Shown here in pieces: positions 8,208-16,645 of a stretch of DNA of 64,000 nucleotides. The notes beneath the pieces were generated by a model that saw nothing but the letters and a program-made list of their open reading frames with translations, was not told the origin of the DNA and did no database searches. Within the stretch, counting starts at the first letter, position 1. The number at the start of each line of letters is the position of its first letter. The stretch is from positions 248,001-312,000 of the forward strand of contig NZ_BRZC01000007.1 of NCBI RefSeq assembly GCF_030268005.1. Direction: 5' to 3'. Both the position numbers and the translations under genes were made by a program. This DNA is from Microbacterium arabinogalactanolyticum (GTDB lineage: Bacteria > Actinomycetota > Actinomycetes > Actinomycetales > Microbacteriaceae).

Positions 8208-8480
8208 ATGCCCACCTACGCCTACGCCTGCACGGCCTGCGGCCACCGCTTCGACGCCGTGCAGAGCTTCTCGGAGGACTCCCTCACCGTCTGCCCCGAG
8301 TGCGGCGGCGCGCTGCGCAAGCAGTACGGCACCGTGGGTGTGACCTTCAACGGCTCGGGCTTCTATCGCACCGACTCGCGGGGAAATACTGGTGCGACGA
8401 CGGGAAGTCCGGCATCATCCAAGGTGGATTCTTCGACCGGCTCCAATCCGGCGCCTGCGAAGACCCCGGCCTCGAGCTGA
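8208..8480 (+). CDS. FmdB-family zinc-ribbon protein
   Basis: 90 residues. The first 45 form a zinc ribbon with Cys8-x2-Cys11 and Cys29-x2-Cys32 (MPTYAYACTACGHRFD, VCPECGG), the FmdB regulatory-protein domain; the remainder is a Ser/Thr/Pro/Ala-rich tail. Members bind zinc and are thought to act in regulation, but the role is poorly defined. A good AGGAA site precedes the ATG; the gene sits between the cyclo-ligase and mscL. Confidence 0.85.
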   Translation: MPTYAYACTACGHRFDAVQSFSEDSLTVCPECGGALRKQYGTVGVTFNGSGFYRTDSRGNTGATTGSPASSKVDSSTGSNPAPAKTPASS

Positions 8481-8507
8481 GGTCGACCACAACTCCAGGG
8501 GGAGTCC

Positions 8508-8888
8508 ATGTTCCAGGGATTCAAGGAATTCATCGCCAAGGGCAATGTCATCGACCTTGCCGTCGCAGTCGTCATCGGCGCGGCCTTCTCGGCCATCATC
8601 GCCGCCCTCGTCGACAACCTCATCAACCCGCTCATCGGCCTGGTCTTCAACGCCCAGGATCTCAACCACGTCAAGCTCGGCGTGATCGGGATCGGCGCCA
8701 TCATCGGTGCGGTCATCAACTTCCTGGCCGTCGCGCTGATCGTGTACTTCGTGTTCGTCCTGCCGATGAACAAGTACAAGGAGCACCAGGCCGCCAAGAA
8801 CCCGGCCGTCGAGGAGGAGACCCTCCCCAGCGAGCAGGAGCTGCTCATCGAGATCCGCGACGCGCTGCGCAAGAATGCCGCCGGCTGA
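8508..8888 (+). CDS. mscL: Large-conductance mechanosensitive channel
   Basis: 126 residues, the usual length. The N-terminal amphipathic helix FKEFIAKGNVIDLAVAVVIG leads into TM1 with the pore-lining Gly/Ala pattern, a periplasmic loop, TM2 (IIGAVINFLAVALIVYFVFV) and a charged C-terminal bundle helix (LPSEQELLIEIRDALR). The homopentamer opens under membrane tension to release solutes on osmotic downshock. A GGGGG-rich ribosome site lies just upstream. Confidence 0.96.
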   Translation: MFQGFKEFIAKGNVIDLAVAVVIGAAFSAIIAALVDNLINPLIGLVFNAQDLNHVKLGVIGIGAIIGAVINFLAVALIVYFVFVLPMNKYKEHQAAKNPAVEEETLPSEQELLIEIRDALRKNAAG

Positions 8889-8907
8889 CCTCGGCCATCA
8901 CGACGGC

Positions 8908-8939
8908 GAGCGCCTCGTCCCCTCGGGGGCGGGGCGCTC
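8908..8939 (+). terminator. Terminator after mscL
   Basis: A GC-rich hairpin with outer arms GAGCGCC/GGCGCTC and an inner CCCC/GGGG pairing, followed by a short T-containing run, 19 bases after the mscL stop. Confidence 0.6.
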
Positions 8940-8970
8940 TTCTGCATCCCGCCGTGCTCACCCGCCGCAT

Positions 8971-9150
8971 TCAGTAGTGCGGGGGCACCTCGCGCAGCAT
9001 CCGCTCGTCGTTGGGGCCGTGGTCGCCCTCGGTCCCGGCACGGCGCTCCTCGCGCACGTGCGGTTCGGCGGTCGTCCCCGCCACGGGGGTCAGCCGTGCG
9101 CGCCGCACGCCGGGGACGCGCTCGATGTGCTGACGCTCCTCGTCACTCAT
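8971..9150 (-). CDS. Small conserved-looking protein (59 aa) overlapping the helicase gene
   Basis: The ATG at 9150 lies eight bases inside the end of the helicase-like gene, and the frame runs 59 codons to TGA at 8971-8973. The product is highly charged, starts MSDEERQHIERVPGVRR and ends GPNDERMLREVPPHY; an Asn-Asp-Glu-Arg followed by a Pro-Pro-His-aromatic C-terminus is, from memory, seen in other small actinobacterial hypotheticals. Codon third positions are almost all G or C. No membrane segment or signal. The overlap implies translational coupling with the helicase-like gene and a joint function. Product function unknown. Confidence 0.65.
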   Translation of the reverse strand: MSDEERQHIERVPGVRRARLTPVAGTTAEPHVREERRAGTEGDHGPNDERMLREVPPHY

Positions 9151-12100
9151 CGACGTCGAACGGCTGCGTGTCGTTGTCGGCGCGGACGGCGTCCTCCTCG
9201 ATGCCGAGGACGGTGGCGATGCGCCGTGCGACCGTGGCGGGGTCGCTGTAGAGATCGAAGGCGTGCACGCGCACGTAGTGCCAGCCCAGGCGCCGCAGCA
9301 CCTGCGGACGCAGCCGCAGGCTCTCCCGCAGCGACTCGTCGCGCGACTCCGGGTCGGACTCGATCACGACCGCCCGTCCGCCGTGCTGCGCGACCAGCGG
9401 CAGCAGGCCGCGGTAGTCGACGTCGACGGATGCCCCGAGCCGGCGCAGCTCGCGCGCCAGGGCCAGGGTGAGCGGATCGGCGAGGTCCTCGAGACGGGCG
9501 TCCCGGCCGCGGGCGGCGAGGCCGCCGAGGATCGACATCAGCGTGGACGCGCCGTGCTCCAGGCGTCCCTCGTCGAAGGCGGAGGGGCGGATGCAGGACA
9601 CGATCACCATCGAGCGACGGGCGCGGGTCATGCCGACGGTGAGCAGCCGCTCGCCGTCCTCCTGCGACAGATCGCCGAAATCGCTGAGCACGCGGCCGTG
9701 CCTGGTCAGGCCGAACCCGAGGGAGAAGATCACCCGGTCGCGGCTCTCCGCCACGGACTCCTCGAGGGTCAGCACCGCGAAGGGCTCCTCGGTGTCGCGT
9801 CCGACGAACTCCGCCACGTCGGATCGCCCGGAGAAGGCGGATGCCACGGCGGCGCGCACGCGCTCGGCGTGACGCCGGCTGGCGGTGACGACCATGAGCG
9901 ACTCGGACGGGCGGTTGATCGCGTGCTCCACCACCAGGGTCACGACGCGGGCGACCTCGGCATCCGGGCTCTCCACCGCGCCCGACTCCGGATCGGGGTT
10001 GCCGACGCCGCCCTCGACGTAGTCGACGGTGAGGCTCCCCCGGCCGAGATAGGAACCCGCCCACGGGAGGGACACGATCTCCCCGCCGTAGAAGGCGTCG
10101 TTGATGAGCTCGGCGAGGTCCTCTCCCCCGGCCCGGTAGCTGCGGGTCAGGGTGCACACCTCGAACAGCTCGGCGAGGCGCTCGAACACCGAGACGTCGT
10201 CGAACGGCACCTCGGGCTCCCACTCCGGATCCGGCACGGTCGCCACCGAGAACGGCGTGGGCCGCTGCGTGACCGGGTCGCCGAAGGCGACCACCTGACG
10301 GGCGCGCCGGATGGCGGGGGCGGCCTCTGTGAGGTTCACGGCAGCCGCGTCGACCAGCAGCACGGCGTCGAACTTCACGGAGTCGGGGATCTCGGGCACC
10401 TGGTATGGCGAGGCGATCCACACCGGCGCCAGCACGCGCACCAGGTCGGGTGCCGCCGTGACGATCTCGGCCGGGCTGGCCTCACCGTGCTTCAGCGCGC
10501 GCCGGAGGTTGGCGGCCTGCTCGGGCTCGTCGACGATCGCGATGCGCCACTGGCTGGCGAGGTTCCACGCCAGCAGCGGTCCCGCCATGGCGGTGTGCGC
10601 CTCGTCGACGAGACGGAAGTCGCGCTCCAGCCGGTCCACCACCGAGGTGTTCGCCCCGAGCAGCGAGCGGTCGTCCTGGAGCGCGCGCTCGAGCAGCGAC
10701 TGCCACCATGCGAACTCCAGCTCGTCCGCCACCCGCTCCTCCGGCACGTGCCGCACCGACAGGTCGGACAGCAGCGGGCGCAGCCCGAGCCCGGTGAGCG
10801 CGTCCCTGATCTGGGTGCGCTCGACGAGGTTGTCGAACACGGCGCTGCGCGCCGCGAGACCGGAGAGCGTGCGCACGAGACGCGCGACGGGAAGTGCGGC
10901 GAGAGGTTCCTTGCGCCCCAGCGCGGCATCCAGCTCGGCGAGCTCCGCCGACACCCGCTGCCACGCGACGTGCACGTCGGAGAGCCCGAGCGGCACCTGC
11001 GGCGCGACACCGGCGTCGACGTAGCGCTGCCACTGGGAGCGCTGGTACTGGATGCGCAGCAGCGCCTCGTGCATCTCGAGCACCTGAGCGCCGGGGCGCA
11101 CGTACTCACGAGCGAGGCGCTTGAGACGCCGGCGGTTGGCCGACGACATCCCGGGCGCGTCACGGCGCGACCCGTGCGCCTGGATGAGCTCGCCCAGCGG
11201 ACGCTCGAAGACGGTGGGGCTGAAGCGGTCCAGGGAGTCGCGGATGCCCTTGAGCAGCTGCAGGTACTCGCCGAGCTCGTCGATCGTGCCGAACGGGCGC
11301 ATGCTGGTCTGGGCGATCAGCTCGTAGCCGCGTTCGAGCAGAGCGGGCACGGCGGTGCCGTGCAGCCCGCCGGCCAGGGCGTGCGCCTTCTGCGCGGCCT
11401 CCGTGCTCTCGAAGCTCACGCCGTACCAGGGCGAGTCATCCGGCCCGAAGCGGAACTCGCCGAGCTTCGCCGCACGGGTCAGCGCCTTCGCGGCATCCGT
11501 CCGGTCGCCCGCCAGTCCCTCCAGCGTCTGCATCGACAGCCGCGCACCGGTCGACGGCGGCACCGGCAGCGAGGCCATCCGGGTCAGCTGGCGGGTGGCG
11601 TCCAGCACGGATGCCCCGGTGCGACCGACCTCGCCCGTCAGAGCGCGGCGGTAGTCCCGCAGCACGGCGCGGAGCCGGACCAGGGCCTCGTCGACCTCGG
11701 TCGCCTTGGGCTGCGTCGCCTTCTCGCTGCGGGCGATCGATCGGATGAGATCGCGCCGCACGGCCGCCGGGGAGACGGCCAGACCCTCGAGCCCGATGCC
11801 CGCCAGGCGATGGCGGACGCCGTCGAGCGTGGAGCGCCGGGTCGAGACCACGAGCACCCGCTTGCCGGCGCGCACGAACGCGCCGAGGGCGTTGATCACC
11901 GTCTGCGTGCCGCCCGTGCCCGGCAGGGTGGAGACGACCAGCGAATGCCCGGCCGCGATCCGCGCGAGCACCTCCTCCTGCTCGGCATCCGCATCCAGCA
12001 GCAGCGTCTCGGCGGCCGGGGCCCGATCGTCGGGACCGTGCACGACCGGAGCCTCCCGGCGTGCAGACACCTGCTCCCGATCGCCGGCGTGCCCGCCCAG

Positions 12101-12799
12101 CGCGTTGAGCACGGGGTGGTCGAGCTCCACCATGTCGCGCACCATGGCGCCCGAGACGTCGGCGAACGTGGAGACCACCAGCCGCGGATGCACCGCGAAC
12201 GTGTCGATGGAGTGCGTGAGGGCGCGCAGCTGGTCGATCACCGGCTGCGGCTTGAAGATGCCGCCGTCGTAGGCGAGTGATGCCAGGCCCGGGCCGTCGA
12301 GCGTGAGGCCGAAGTGGTCGCGGGCGACACGGATGAGCTCCGGGTTCACCTCGAAGCCGCCCTGCAGCTTGAGCTCGAAGTCGGCGTGGTGACGACGGAT
12401 CGCCAGCGGGCGCAGCAGCACGGGCGCGGAGAATGCCGCACCGCCGATCCGCCAGCGCGCGATGCCCACCGCCAATCGCACGGCGTCGATGCCGCGGACC
12501 GTGCGCAGCTCGGTGTTGCGCGCGGTGATCCGCTCGGCCGCCATCCGCGCCGTGCGCAGGCCCACCTCGTCGCGGAACAGGTTGGACAGGAGTGTGGAGC
12601 GCCCGGTGATGAACTGGGGAAGGCTGCCGGGGTGCGCCTTGGAGATGTCGATCCCGGCCTCTGGTGTGTCGCCGAAGGTGACCAGCGGCGAGGCGCCGCC
12701 GAGATCGGCGGCCTCGGCGCGCAGCGTGGTGCGTCGTGCCTCCGCGGCGTGGGCGATGTCGATGCCCGTCGATGAGTCGCTGAGCTCCCCGAGGTTCAT
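9143..12799 (-). CDS. Superfamily-1 helicase-like protein with C-terminal nuclease-like domain; degenerate Walker motifs
   Basis: 1218 residues. A long N-terminal region of unknown function is followed by an SF1 helicase core: a Q-motif-like DAEQEEVLARI, Walker A at 294-300 reading GTGGTQT, a Walker B strand VLLVDAAAV (Asp817), then VVAFGDPVTQRPTPF, a YRA motif (LTRSYRA) and motif VI LLTVGMTRARRS. The C-terminal ~90 residues (VVIESD and then LRRLGWHYVRVHAFDL) fit the restriction-endonuclease-like fold Pfam calls REase_MTES_1575. Gly297 stands where helicases have the catalytic Lys, and Ala818 where they have the Walker B Glu, so ATP hydrolysis is doubtful. The ATG at 12799 is chosen because GAGAGGA precedes it; the 100 residues encoded upstream do not look coding. 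Probable role: DNA binding or sensing in repair or defence (inference). Confidence 0.85.
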   Translation of the reverse strand: MNLGELSDSSTGIDIAHAAEARRTTLRAEAADLGGASPLVTFGDTPEAGIDISKAHPGSLPQFITGRSTLLSNLFRDEVGLRTARMAAERITARNTELRTVRGIDAVRLAVGIARWRIGGAAFSAPVLLRPLAIRRHHADFELKLQGGFEVNPELIRVARDHFGLTLDGPGLASLAYDGGIFKPQPVIDQLRALTHSIDTFAVHPRLVVSTFADVSGAMVRDMVELDHPVLNALGGHAGDREQVSARREAPVVHGPDDRAPAAETLLLDADAEQEEVLARIAAGHSLVVSTLPGTGGTQTVINALGAFVRAGKRVLVVSTRRSTLDGVRHRLAGIGLEGLAVSPAAVRRDLIRSIARSEKATQPKATEVDEALVRLRAVLRDYRRALTGEVGRTGASVLDATRQLTRMASLPVPPSTGARLSMQTLEGLAGDRTDAAKALTRAAKLGEFRFGPDDSPWYGVSFESTEAAQKAHALAGGLHGTAVPALLERGYELIAQTSMRPFGTIDELGEYLQLLKGIRDSLDRFSPTVFERPLGELIQAHGSRRDAPGMSSANRRRLKRLAREYVRPGAQVLEMHEALLRIQYQRSQWQRYVDAGVAPQVPLGLSDVHVAWQRVSAELAELDAALGRKEPLAALPVARLVRTLSGLAARSAVFDNLVERTQIRDALTGLGLRPLLSDLSVRHVPEERVADELEFAWWQSLLERALQDDRSLLGANTSVVDRLERDFRLVDEAHTAMAGPLLAWNLASQWRIAIVDEPEQAANLRRALKHGEASPAEIVTAAPDLVRVLAPVWIASPYQVPEIPDSVKFDAVLLVDAAAVNLTEAAPAIRRARQVVAFGDPVTQRPTPFSVATVPDPEWEPEVPFDDVSVFERLAELFEVCTLTRSYRAGGEDLAELINDAFYGGEIVSLPWAGSYLGRGSLTVDYVEGGVGNPDPESGAVESPDAEVARVVTLVVEHAINRPSESLMVVTASRRHAERVRAAVASAFSGRSDVAEFVGRDTEEPFAVLTLEESVAESRDRVIFSLGFGLTRHGRVLSDFGDLSQEDGERLLTVGMTRARRSMVIVSCIRPSAFDEGRLEHGASTLMSILGGLAARGRDARLEDLADPLTLALARELRRLGASVDVDYRGLLPLVAQHGGRAVVIESDPESRDESLRESLRLRPQVLRRLGWHYVRVHAFDLYSDPATVARRIATVLGIEEDAVRADNDTQPFDVDE

Positions 12800-12964
12800 C
12801 GCGGCATCCTCTCCCGCGTCCTCGGCGCCCTTCGCCTCTCGTCGCCACACATCTGAAAGCCTAAGCGCGACGCGCCCGGGGGCCGGTATCCCGGGCCGAT
12901 TCGCGCGGATTGGCACCGATGGACTCGTATGAACATCCTCCCTGCACAGGGGAGATTTCCGTAA

Positions 12965-12989
12965 GGGTTGTCCACGGATGCCGGGATCC
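12965..12989. repeat. Intergenic 25-bp repeat, copy 1
   Basis: Begins GGGTTGTCCACGGATGCC and ends GGGATCC. It matches a second copy at 31104-31128 at 24 of 25 positions. Here it lies 40 bases before the Ogt-like ATG. TTGTCCACG inside it resembles a DnaA-box at eight of nine positions. Confidence 0.55.
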
Positions 12990-13028
12990 ACGCCGTCCGC
13001 TGTCCTGCGGCGCAGGAAGATGGGTGGC

Positions 13029-13556
13029 ATGACCTTTCGACACGACTTCGTCCCGACGCCGTTCGGCGACGCCCTGGCGGTCTTCTCGGACGACGGCATC
13101 GTCAGCTTCGACCTCTCGGAGTCGGCCGACCCGAGCGTGCCGTGGCTGCTCGAGGGGATCAGCCGACGACTGGGTGAGGTTCCCGACGAGGCGCCGGGCG
13201 CCGGAGACGAGCTCGCTCACCTGCTCGATGACTACTTCGAGGGGGCGCCGATCCGCTTCGACGAGCACGTCCGCTTCGACTGGCGTCTGATCGACGGCTT
13301 CGCGCGTGCCGCGCTGCAGGCGGTGTGCGACATCCCCTGGGGCGAGACGATGAGCTACGGCGAGGTCGCCGTCGTCGCGGGCAGCCCGGGCGCGGCCCGT
13401 GCGGTCGGCACCGCCTGCCGGCTGACCCCCTTCTCGGTGATCGTCCCCGTGCATCGCGTGATCCGCTCCGACGGCTCCCCCGGCCACTACGGCGCGCACC
13501 CGGAGCGGAAGCGCTTCCTGCTCGACCTCGAACGCGAAGCCGCGTCGACGTCGTGA
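13029..13556 (+). CDS. Methylated-DNA-protein-cysteine methyltransferase homologue without the catalytic Cys
   Basis: 175 residues with the full Ada/Ogt layout: an N-terminal ribonuclease-H-like domain (residues 1-80) and the C-terminal DNA-binding domain with IPWGETMSYGEVA, Arg finger in ARAVGTACR, and the active-site strand. That strand reads IVPVHRVIRSDG: Val141 occupies the place of the alkyl-accepting Cys in the family signature PCHRV. It therefore cannot repair O6-alkylguanine by the normal suicide reaction. Alkyltransferase-like (ATL) proteins also lack the Cys and flag lesions for nucleotide excision repair, but they normally lack the N-terminal domain too. ATG 13029 has AGGAAG at 13014-13019. 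Confidence 0.85.
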   Translation: MTFRHDFVPTPFGDALAVFSDDGIVSFDLSESADPSVPWLLEGISRRLGEVPDEAPGAGDELAHLLDDYFEGAPIRFDEHVRFDWRLIDGFARAALQAVCDIPWGETMSYGEVAVVAGSPGAARAVGTACRLTPFSVIVPVHRVIRSDGSPGHYGAHPERKRFLLDLEREAASTS

Positions 13557-13560
13557 ACGA

Positions 13561-13595
13561 AGCGGAGCCCGGCGTGTAGGCCGCCGGGCTCCGCT
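13561..13595. terminator. Bidirectional terminator between Ogt-like gene and symporter
   Basis: A perfect 14-bp stem (AGCGGAGCCCGGCG and complement) with a 7-base loop lies between two convergent genes and can stop transcription from both sides. Confidence 0.8.
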
Positions 13596-13640
13596 CCCTG
13601 GAGACGCTCGGGTCGCACTGGGGAACGACCCGAGTGGTCA

Positions 13641-15260
13641 CTAGTGCTCGACCGCCTTCTCGGCGCCGAAGCCGGTGAGCGAGCGCACCTCCATCTCGGC
13701 GGCAAGGGCGCGCGACTCCGCGGTCCTCGCCGTCACCGTGCCGATCCAGCCGAGCAGGAAACCCGCCGGGATCGAGACGATGCCGGGGTTCTCCAGCGGG
13801 AAGATCGCGATGTCGATGCCCGGGATCATCGCGGTCGGGCTTCCGGAGAAGACCGGCGAGATCACGATGAGCGCGACCGCCACGATCAGGCCCCCGTACA
13901 TGCTCCACACCGCACCGCGCGTGTTGAACCGCTTCCAGAACAGCGAGTAGAGGATCGTCGGCAGGTTCGCCGACGCCGCGATGGCGAAGGCGAGCGCCAC
14001 GAGGAACGCGATGTTCTGGCCCTGTGCTCCGATGCCGCCGACGATCGCCAGGATGCCGATCACGATGACCGTGCGGCGCGCGACCTTGACCTCGCCGGCG
14101 GCGTCGGACTCGCCCGTGCCGTCCTTGCCGCGCTTGATCACGTTGGAGTAGATGTCGTGCGCGAACGATGCCGCCGCCGTGATGGTCAGACCTGCGACCA
14201 CCGCGAGGATCGTCGCGAACGCGACCGCCGAGATGAAGCCCATCAGCAGCGGACCGCCGAGAGCCTGTGCGAGCAGCGGAGCGGCGGAGTTCACGCCACC
14301 GGGAGCCTTGGCGATGGCGTCAGGTCCCACCAGCGCGCCGGCACCGTAGCCGAGCACCAGGCTCAGCAGGTAGAAGCCGCCGATGAGCCAGATCGCCCAC
14401 ACCACGGACTTGCGCGCCTCCTTGGCCGTCGGCACCGTGTAGAACCGCATCAGCACATGCGGCAGACCCGCGGTGCCGAGCACGAGCGCCATGCCGAGGG
14501 AGAGGAAGTCCAGGGGGTTCGCGCCGTACTTCAGGCCCGGGCCGAGGATCTTGTCGCCCTGCGGAGCGTTGGCCACCGCATCCTGGAGCAGGTTGTTCAG
14601 GCTGAACCCGTGCAGCGCGAGCACCCACACCGTCATGGCGAGGGCACCGGCGATCAGCAGGCCCGCCTTCACGATCTGCACCCAGGTGGTTCCCTTCATC
14701 CCGCCGATGAGCACGTAGATGATCATCAGCACGCCGACGATCGCGATCACGATCGACTGGCCGACCTTGCTGTCGATGCCGAGCAGCAGCGACACCAGCC
14801 CACCGGCACCCGACATCTGCGCGAGCAGGTAGAAGAAGCAGACCGCGAGGGTCGTGATCGCGGCCGCCATGCGCACCGGCCGCTGCTTGAGACGGAACGA
14901 GAGCACGTCCGCCATCGTGAACTTGCCCGTGTTCCGCATCATCTCGGCGACCAGCAGCAGCGCGACCAGCCACGCCACCAGGAATCCGATGGAGTAGAGG
15001 AAGCCGTCGTAGCCGTTGACCGCGATGGCACCGCAGATGCCGAGGAAGGATGCTGCCGAGAGATAGTCGCCGGCGATCGCGAAGCCGTTCTGCGTTCCGC
15101 TGAACGAGCGTCCGGCTGCGTAGTAGTCGGCGGCCGTCTTGTTGTTGCGGCTCGCGCGGATCACGATGAACAGCGTCACCGCGACGAACGCCGCGAAGAT
15201 GGCGATGTTCAGGACGGGGTCGTTCTTCACGGCTTCCGCGGCCATGGGTGTCACGTTCAT
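13641..15260 (-). CDS. Cation/acetate symporter of the SSS family
   Basis: 539 residues with 13 or so membrane helices. The SSS family features are clear: ADYYAAGRSFSGTQNGFAIAGDYLSAASFLG near the N-terminus and the GTAGLPHVLMRFYTV segment in the middle. With a DUF485 partner directly upstream it matches the ActP/MctC type that imports acetate and other short monocarboxylates with sodium or protons. Its ATG overlaps the stop of the DUF485 gene by four bases, which also argues for the start at 15260 over a longer one. A divergent GAF-LuxR regulator probably controls the pair. Confidence 0.9.
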   Translation of the reverse strand: MNVTPMAAEAVKNDPVLNIAIFAAFVAVTLFIVIRASRNNKTAADYYAAGRSFSGTQNGFAIAGDYLSAASFLGICGAIAVNGYDGFLYSIGFLVAWLVALLLVAEMMRNTGKFTMADVLSFRLKQRPVRMAAAITTLAVCFFYLLAQMSGAGGLVSLLLGIDSKVGQSIVIAIVGVLMIIYVLIGGMKGTTWVQIVKAGLLIAGALAMTVWVLALHGFSLNNLLQDAVANAPQGDKILGPGLKYGANPLDFLSLGMALVLGTAGLPHVLMRFYTVPTAKEARKSVVWAIWLIGGFYLLSLVLGYGAGALVGPDAIAKAPGGVNSAAPLLAQALGGPLLMGFISAVAFATILAVVAGLTITAAASFAHDIYSNVIKRGKDGTGESDAAGEVKVARRTVIVIGILAIVGGIGAQGQNIAFLVALAFAIAASANLPTILYSLFWKRFNTRGAVWSMYGGLIVAVALIVISPVFSGSPTAMIPGIDIAIFPLENPGIVSIPAGFLLGWIGTVTARTAESRALAAEMEVRSLTGFGAEKAVEH

Positions 15261-15604
15261 GCGCCGGCCTCCGCCTTCTCGAGTTCTTCGCGGATCTCTT
15301 TCGCCACGGGGTCGAGCTTGCGGTTGGCGAATGAGACGTACCACATGGTGATCACGAACGTGGTCACGAATTGGCCCAGTCCGAAGAGCAGGCCGACGGT
15401 GATGTCACCCCAGACCCGCTGGCTCATGAAATCCACGGCGAACGCGGCGAGCAGCACATATGCGAAATACCAGAGCAGGAAGAACACCGCGAGAGGGAAG
15501 ATGAATGACCGCTGCATCCTTCTCAACCCTTGGAACCGCTGCGATTCCTCGACCGCGATGTAATCGATGCCTACGCCTGATTCTTCGTCGATCCGACCTG
15601 TCAT
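15257..15604 (-). CDS. DUF485 membrane protein, partner of the acetate symporter
   Basis: 115 residues with two membrane helices (IFPLAVFFLLWYFAYVLLAAFA and ITVGLLFGLGQFVTTFVITMWYVSFANRKLDP). The second helix and the NRKLDPVAKEIREE tail are typical of DUF485, usually encoded with actP-like symporters and presumed to be an accessory subunit. ATG 15604 is chosen because AAGGAGG lies at ideal distance; an earlier ATG at 15634 lacks this. Translationally coupled to the symporter gene. Confidence 0.88.
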   Translation of the reverse strand: MTGRIDEESGVGIDYIAVEESQRFQGLRRMQRSFIFPLAVFFLLWYFAYVLLAAFAVDFMSQRVWGDITVGLLFGLGQFVTTFVITMWYVSFANRKLDPVAKEIREELEKAEAGA

Positions 15605-15719
15605 GAGGCCTCCTTGCCACATGTCCGATGCCACGTGACGGCGTCACGCGGGTGGTATCGTCGACGCTACGAAAGGGGAGGACGCAGCGGTCACCCCCGA
15701 AAGTTGGTATTTGCTGAGA

Positions 15720-16568
15720 ATGAGCGTGCAGACCGGATCCGCAGAGGAGCTCGTCGCCGACGGCGTACGCGAGCTCGCTCGGCGCACGCGCTTCCCGGTC
15801 GCATTCGGCGGACTCATCGAGGACGGCGAGGTCGCGGTCACGACCATCGTCGGCAATCGCACGCGCCACCTGGACGGGCTGCAGGTGCGCCCGGAGCGCG
15901 GACTCGGCGGGCGCGCGATGATCGAGCTCCGCCCCCGCATGACGAACAACTACCGCGCCTCGCAGCAGATCACGCACGACTACGACGTGTTCGTGCTGGG
16001 CGAGGGGCTGCGCACGCTGCTCGCCCTTCCCATCATCGTCGAGGGCCGTCCGCGCGGAGTGCTCTACGCCGGCGCATGGGAGGAGTCCGAGGTCGGAGGC
16101 GTGACGACGGCGCCGGCCATGAGCGTCGCTCAGCGCATCGCCACGGAGCTGCGCATCCGCGACGAGGTCGACCGGCGGCTGCGCGAGTCCGCTCCCGCGC
16201 CCGCTCTGGCCACGCCGCAGCGCGAGGAGCTCCGGGAGAGCTTCGCGGAGCTCCGCAGCATCGCGGCCGGAATCACCGACGAGGCCCTGCGCGACCGCAT
16301 CGCCGCCGTCGAACGCCGCCTGATGGGATTCGTCGAGCCCGAGCAGTCCGCCACCACAGGGACCATTCCCACGGTGCATCTCTCCCCGCGCGAATTGGAC
16401 GTGCTGGCGTGCGCCGCCGTGGGCTCCACGAATTCCGAGATCGCCGCCCAGCTCGGACTGCGCGAAGGCACCGTCAAGGCGTACCTGGGAACGGCGATGT
16501 CGAAGCTGGACGCCTCCACTCGCCATTCCGCGGTGGCGCGCGCCCGCCGCGCCGGTCTTCTTCCCTGA
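15720..16568 (+). CDS. GAF-domain LuxR-type transcriptional regulator
   Basis: 282 residues. The N-terminal ~150 residues form a GAF-like sensor (FGGLIEDGEVAVTTIVGNRT, LPIIVEGRPRGVLYAGAW). Residues about 220-282 are a LuxR/NarL helix-turn-helix: LSPRELDVLACAAVGSTNSEIA, LREGTVKAYLGTAMSKLD. It is transcribed away from the symporter/DUF485 operon across a 115-base gap and is the likely regulator of that operon, responding to a metabolite or redox ligand in the GAF pocket (inference). The start is uncertain: ATG 15720 is used, TTG 15711 is possible, and no strong ribosome site is seen. Confidence 0.85.
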   Translation: MSVQTGSAEELVADGVRELARRTRFPVAFGGLIEDGEVAVTTIVGNRTRHLDGLQVRPERGLGGRAMIELRPRMTNNYRASQQITHDYDVFVLGEGLRTLLALPIIVEGRPRGVLYAGAWEESEVGGVTTAPAMSVAQRIATELRIRDEVDRRLRESAPAPALATPQREELRESFAELRSIAAGITDEALRDRIAAVERRLMGFVEPEQSATTGTIPTVHLSPRELDVLACAAVGSTNSEIAAQLGLREGTVKAYLGTAMSKLDASTRHSAVARARRAGLLP

Positions 16569-16645
16569 CATTTCCGAAATGAATTCGCTGCGATTTACCG
16601 CGCGCATTCTTGCCAGGGCGGAATATCGCACATATTGTTCTTCCC

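Noticed and set aside
9263..12280. 1005-codon open frame on the plus strand
   Set aside because: It is antisense to the helicase-like gene; Arg/His-rich composition without family similarity is the usual shadow of GC-rich codons.
12965..12989. Replication origin from a DnaA-box-like word
   Set aside because: Only one near-match, no box cluster, no dnaA or dnaN gene nearby.
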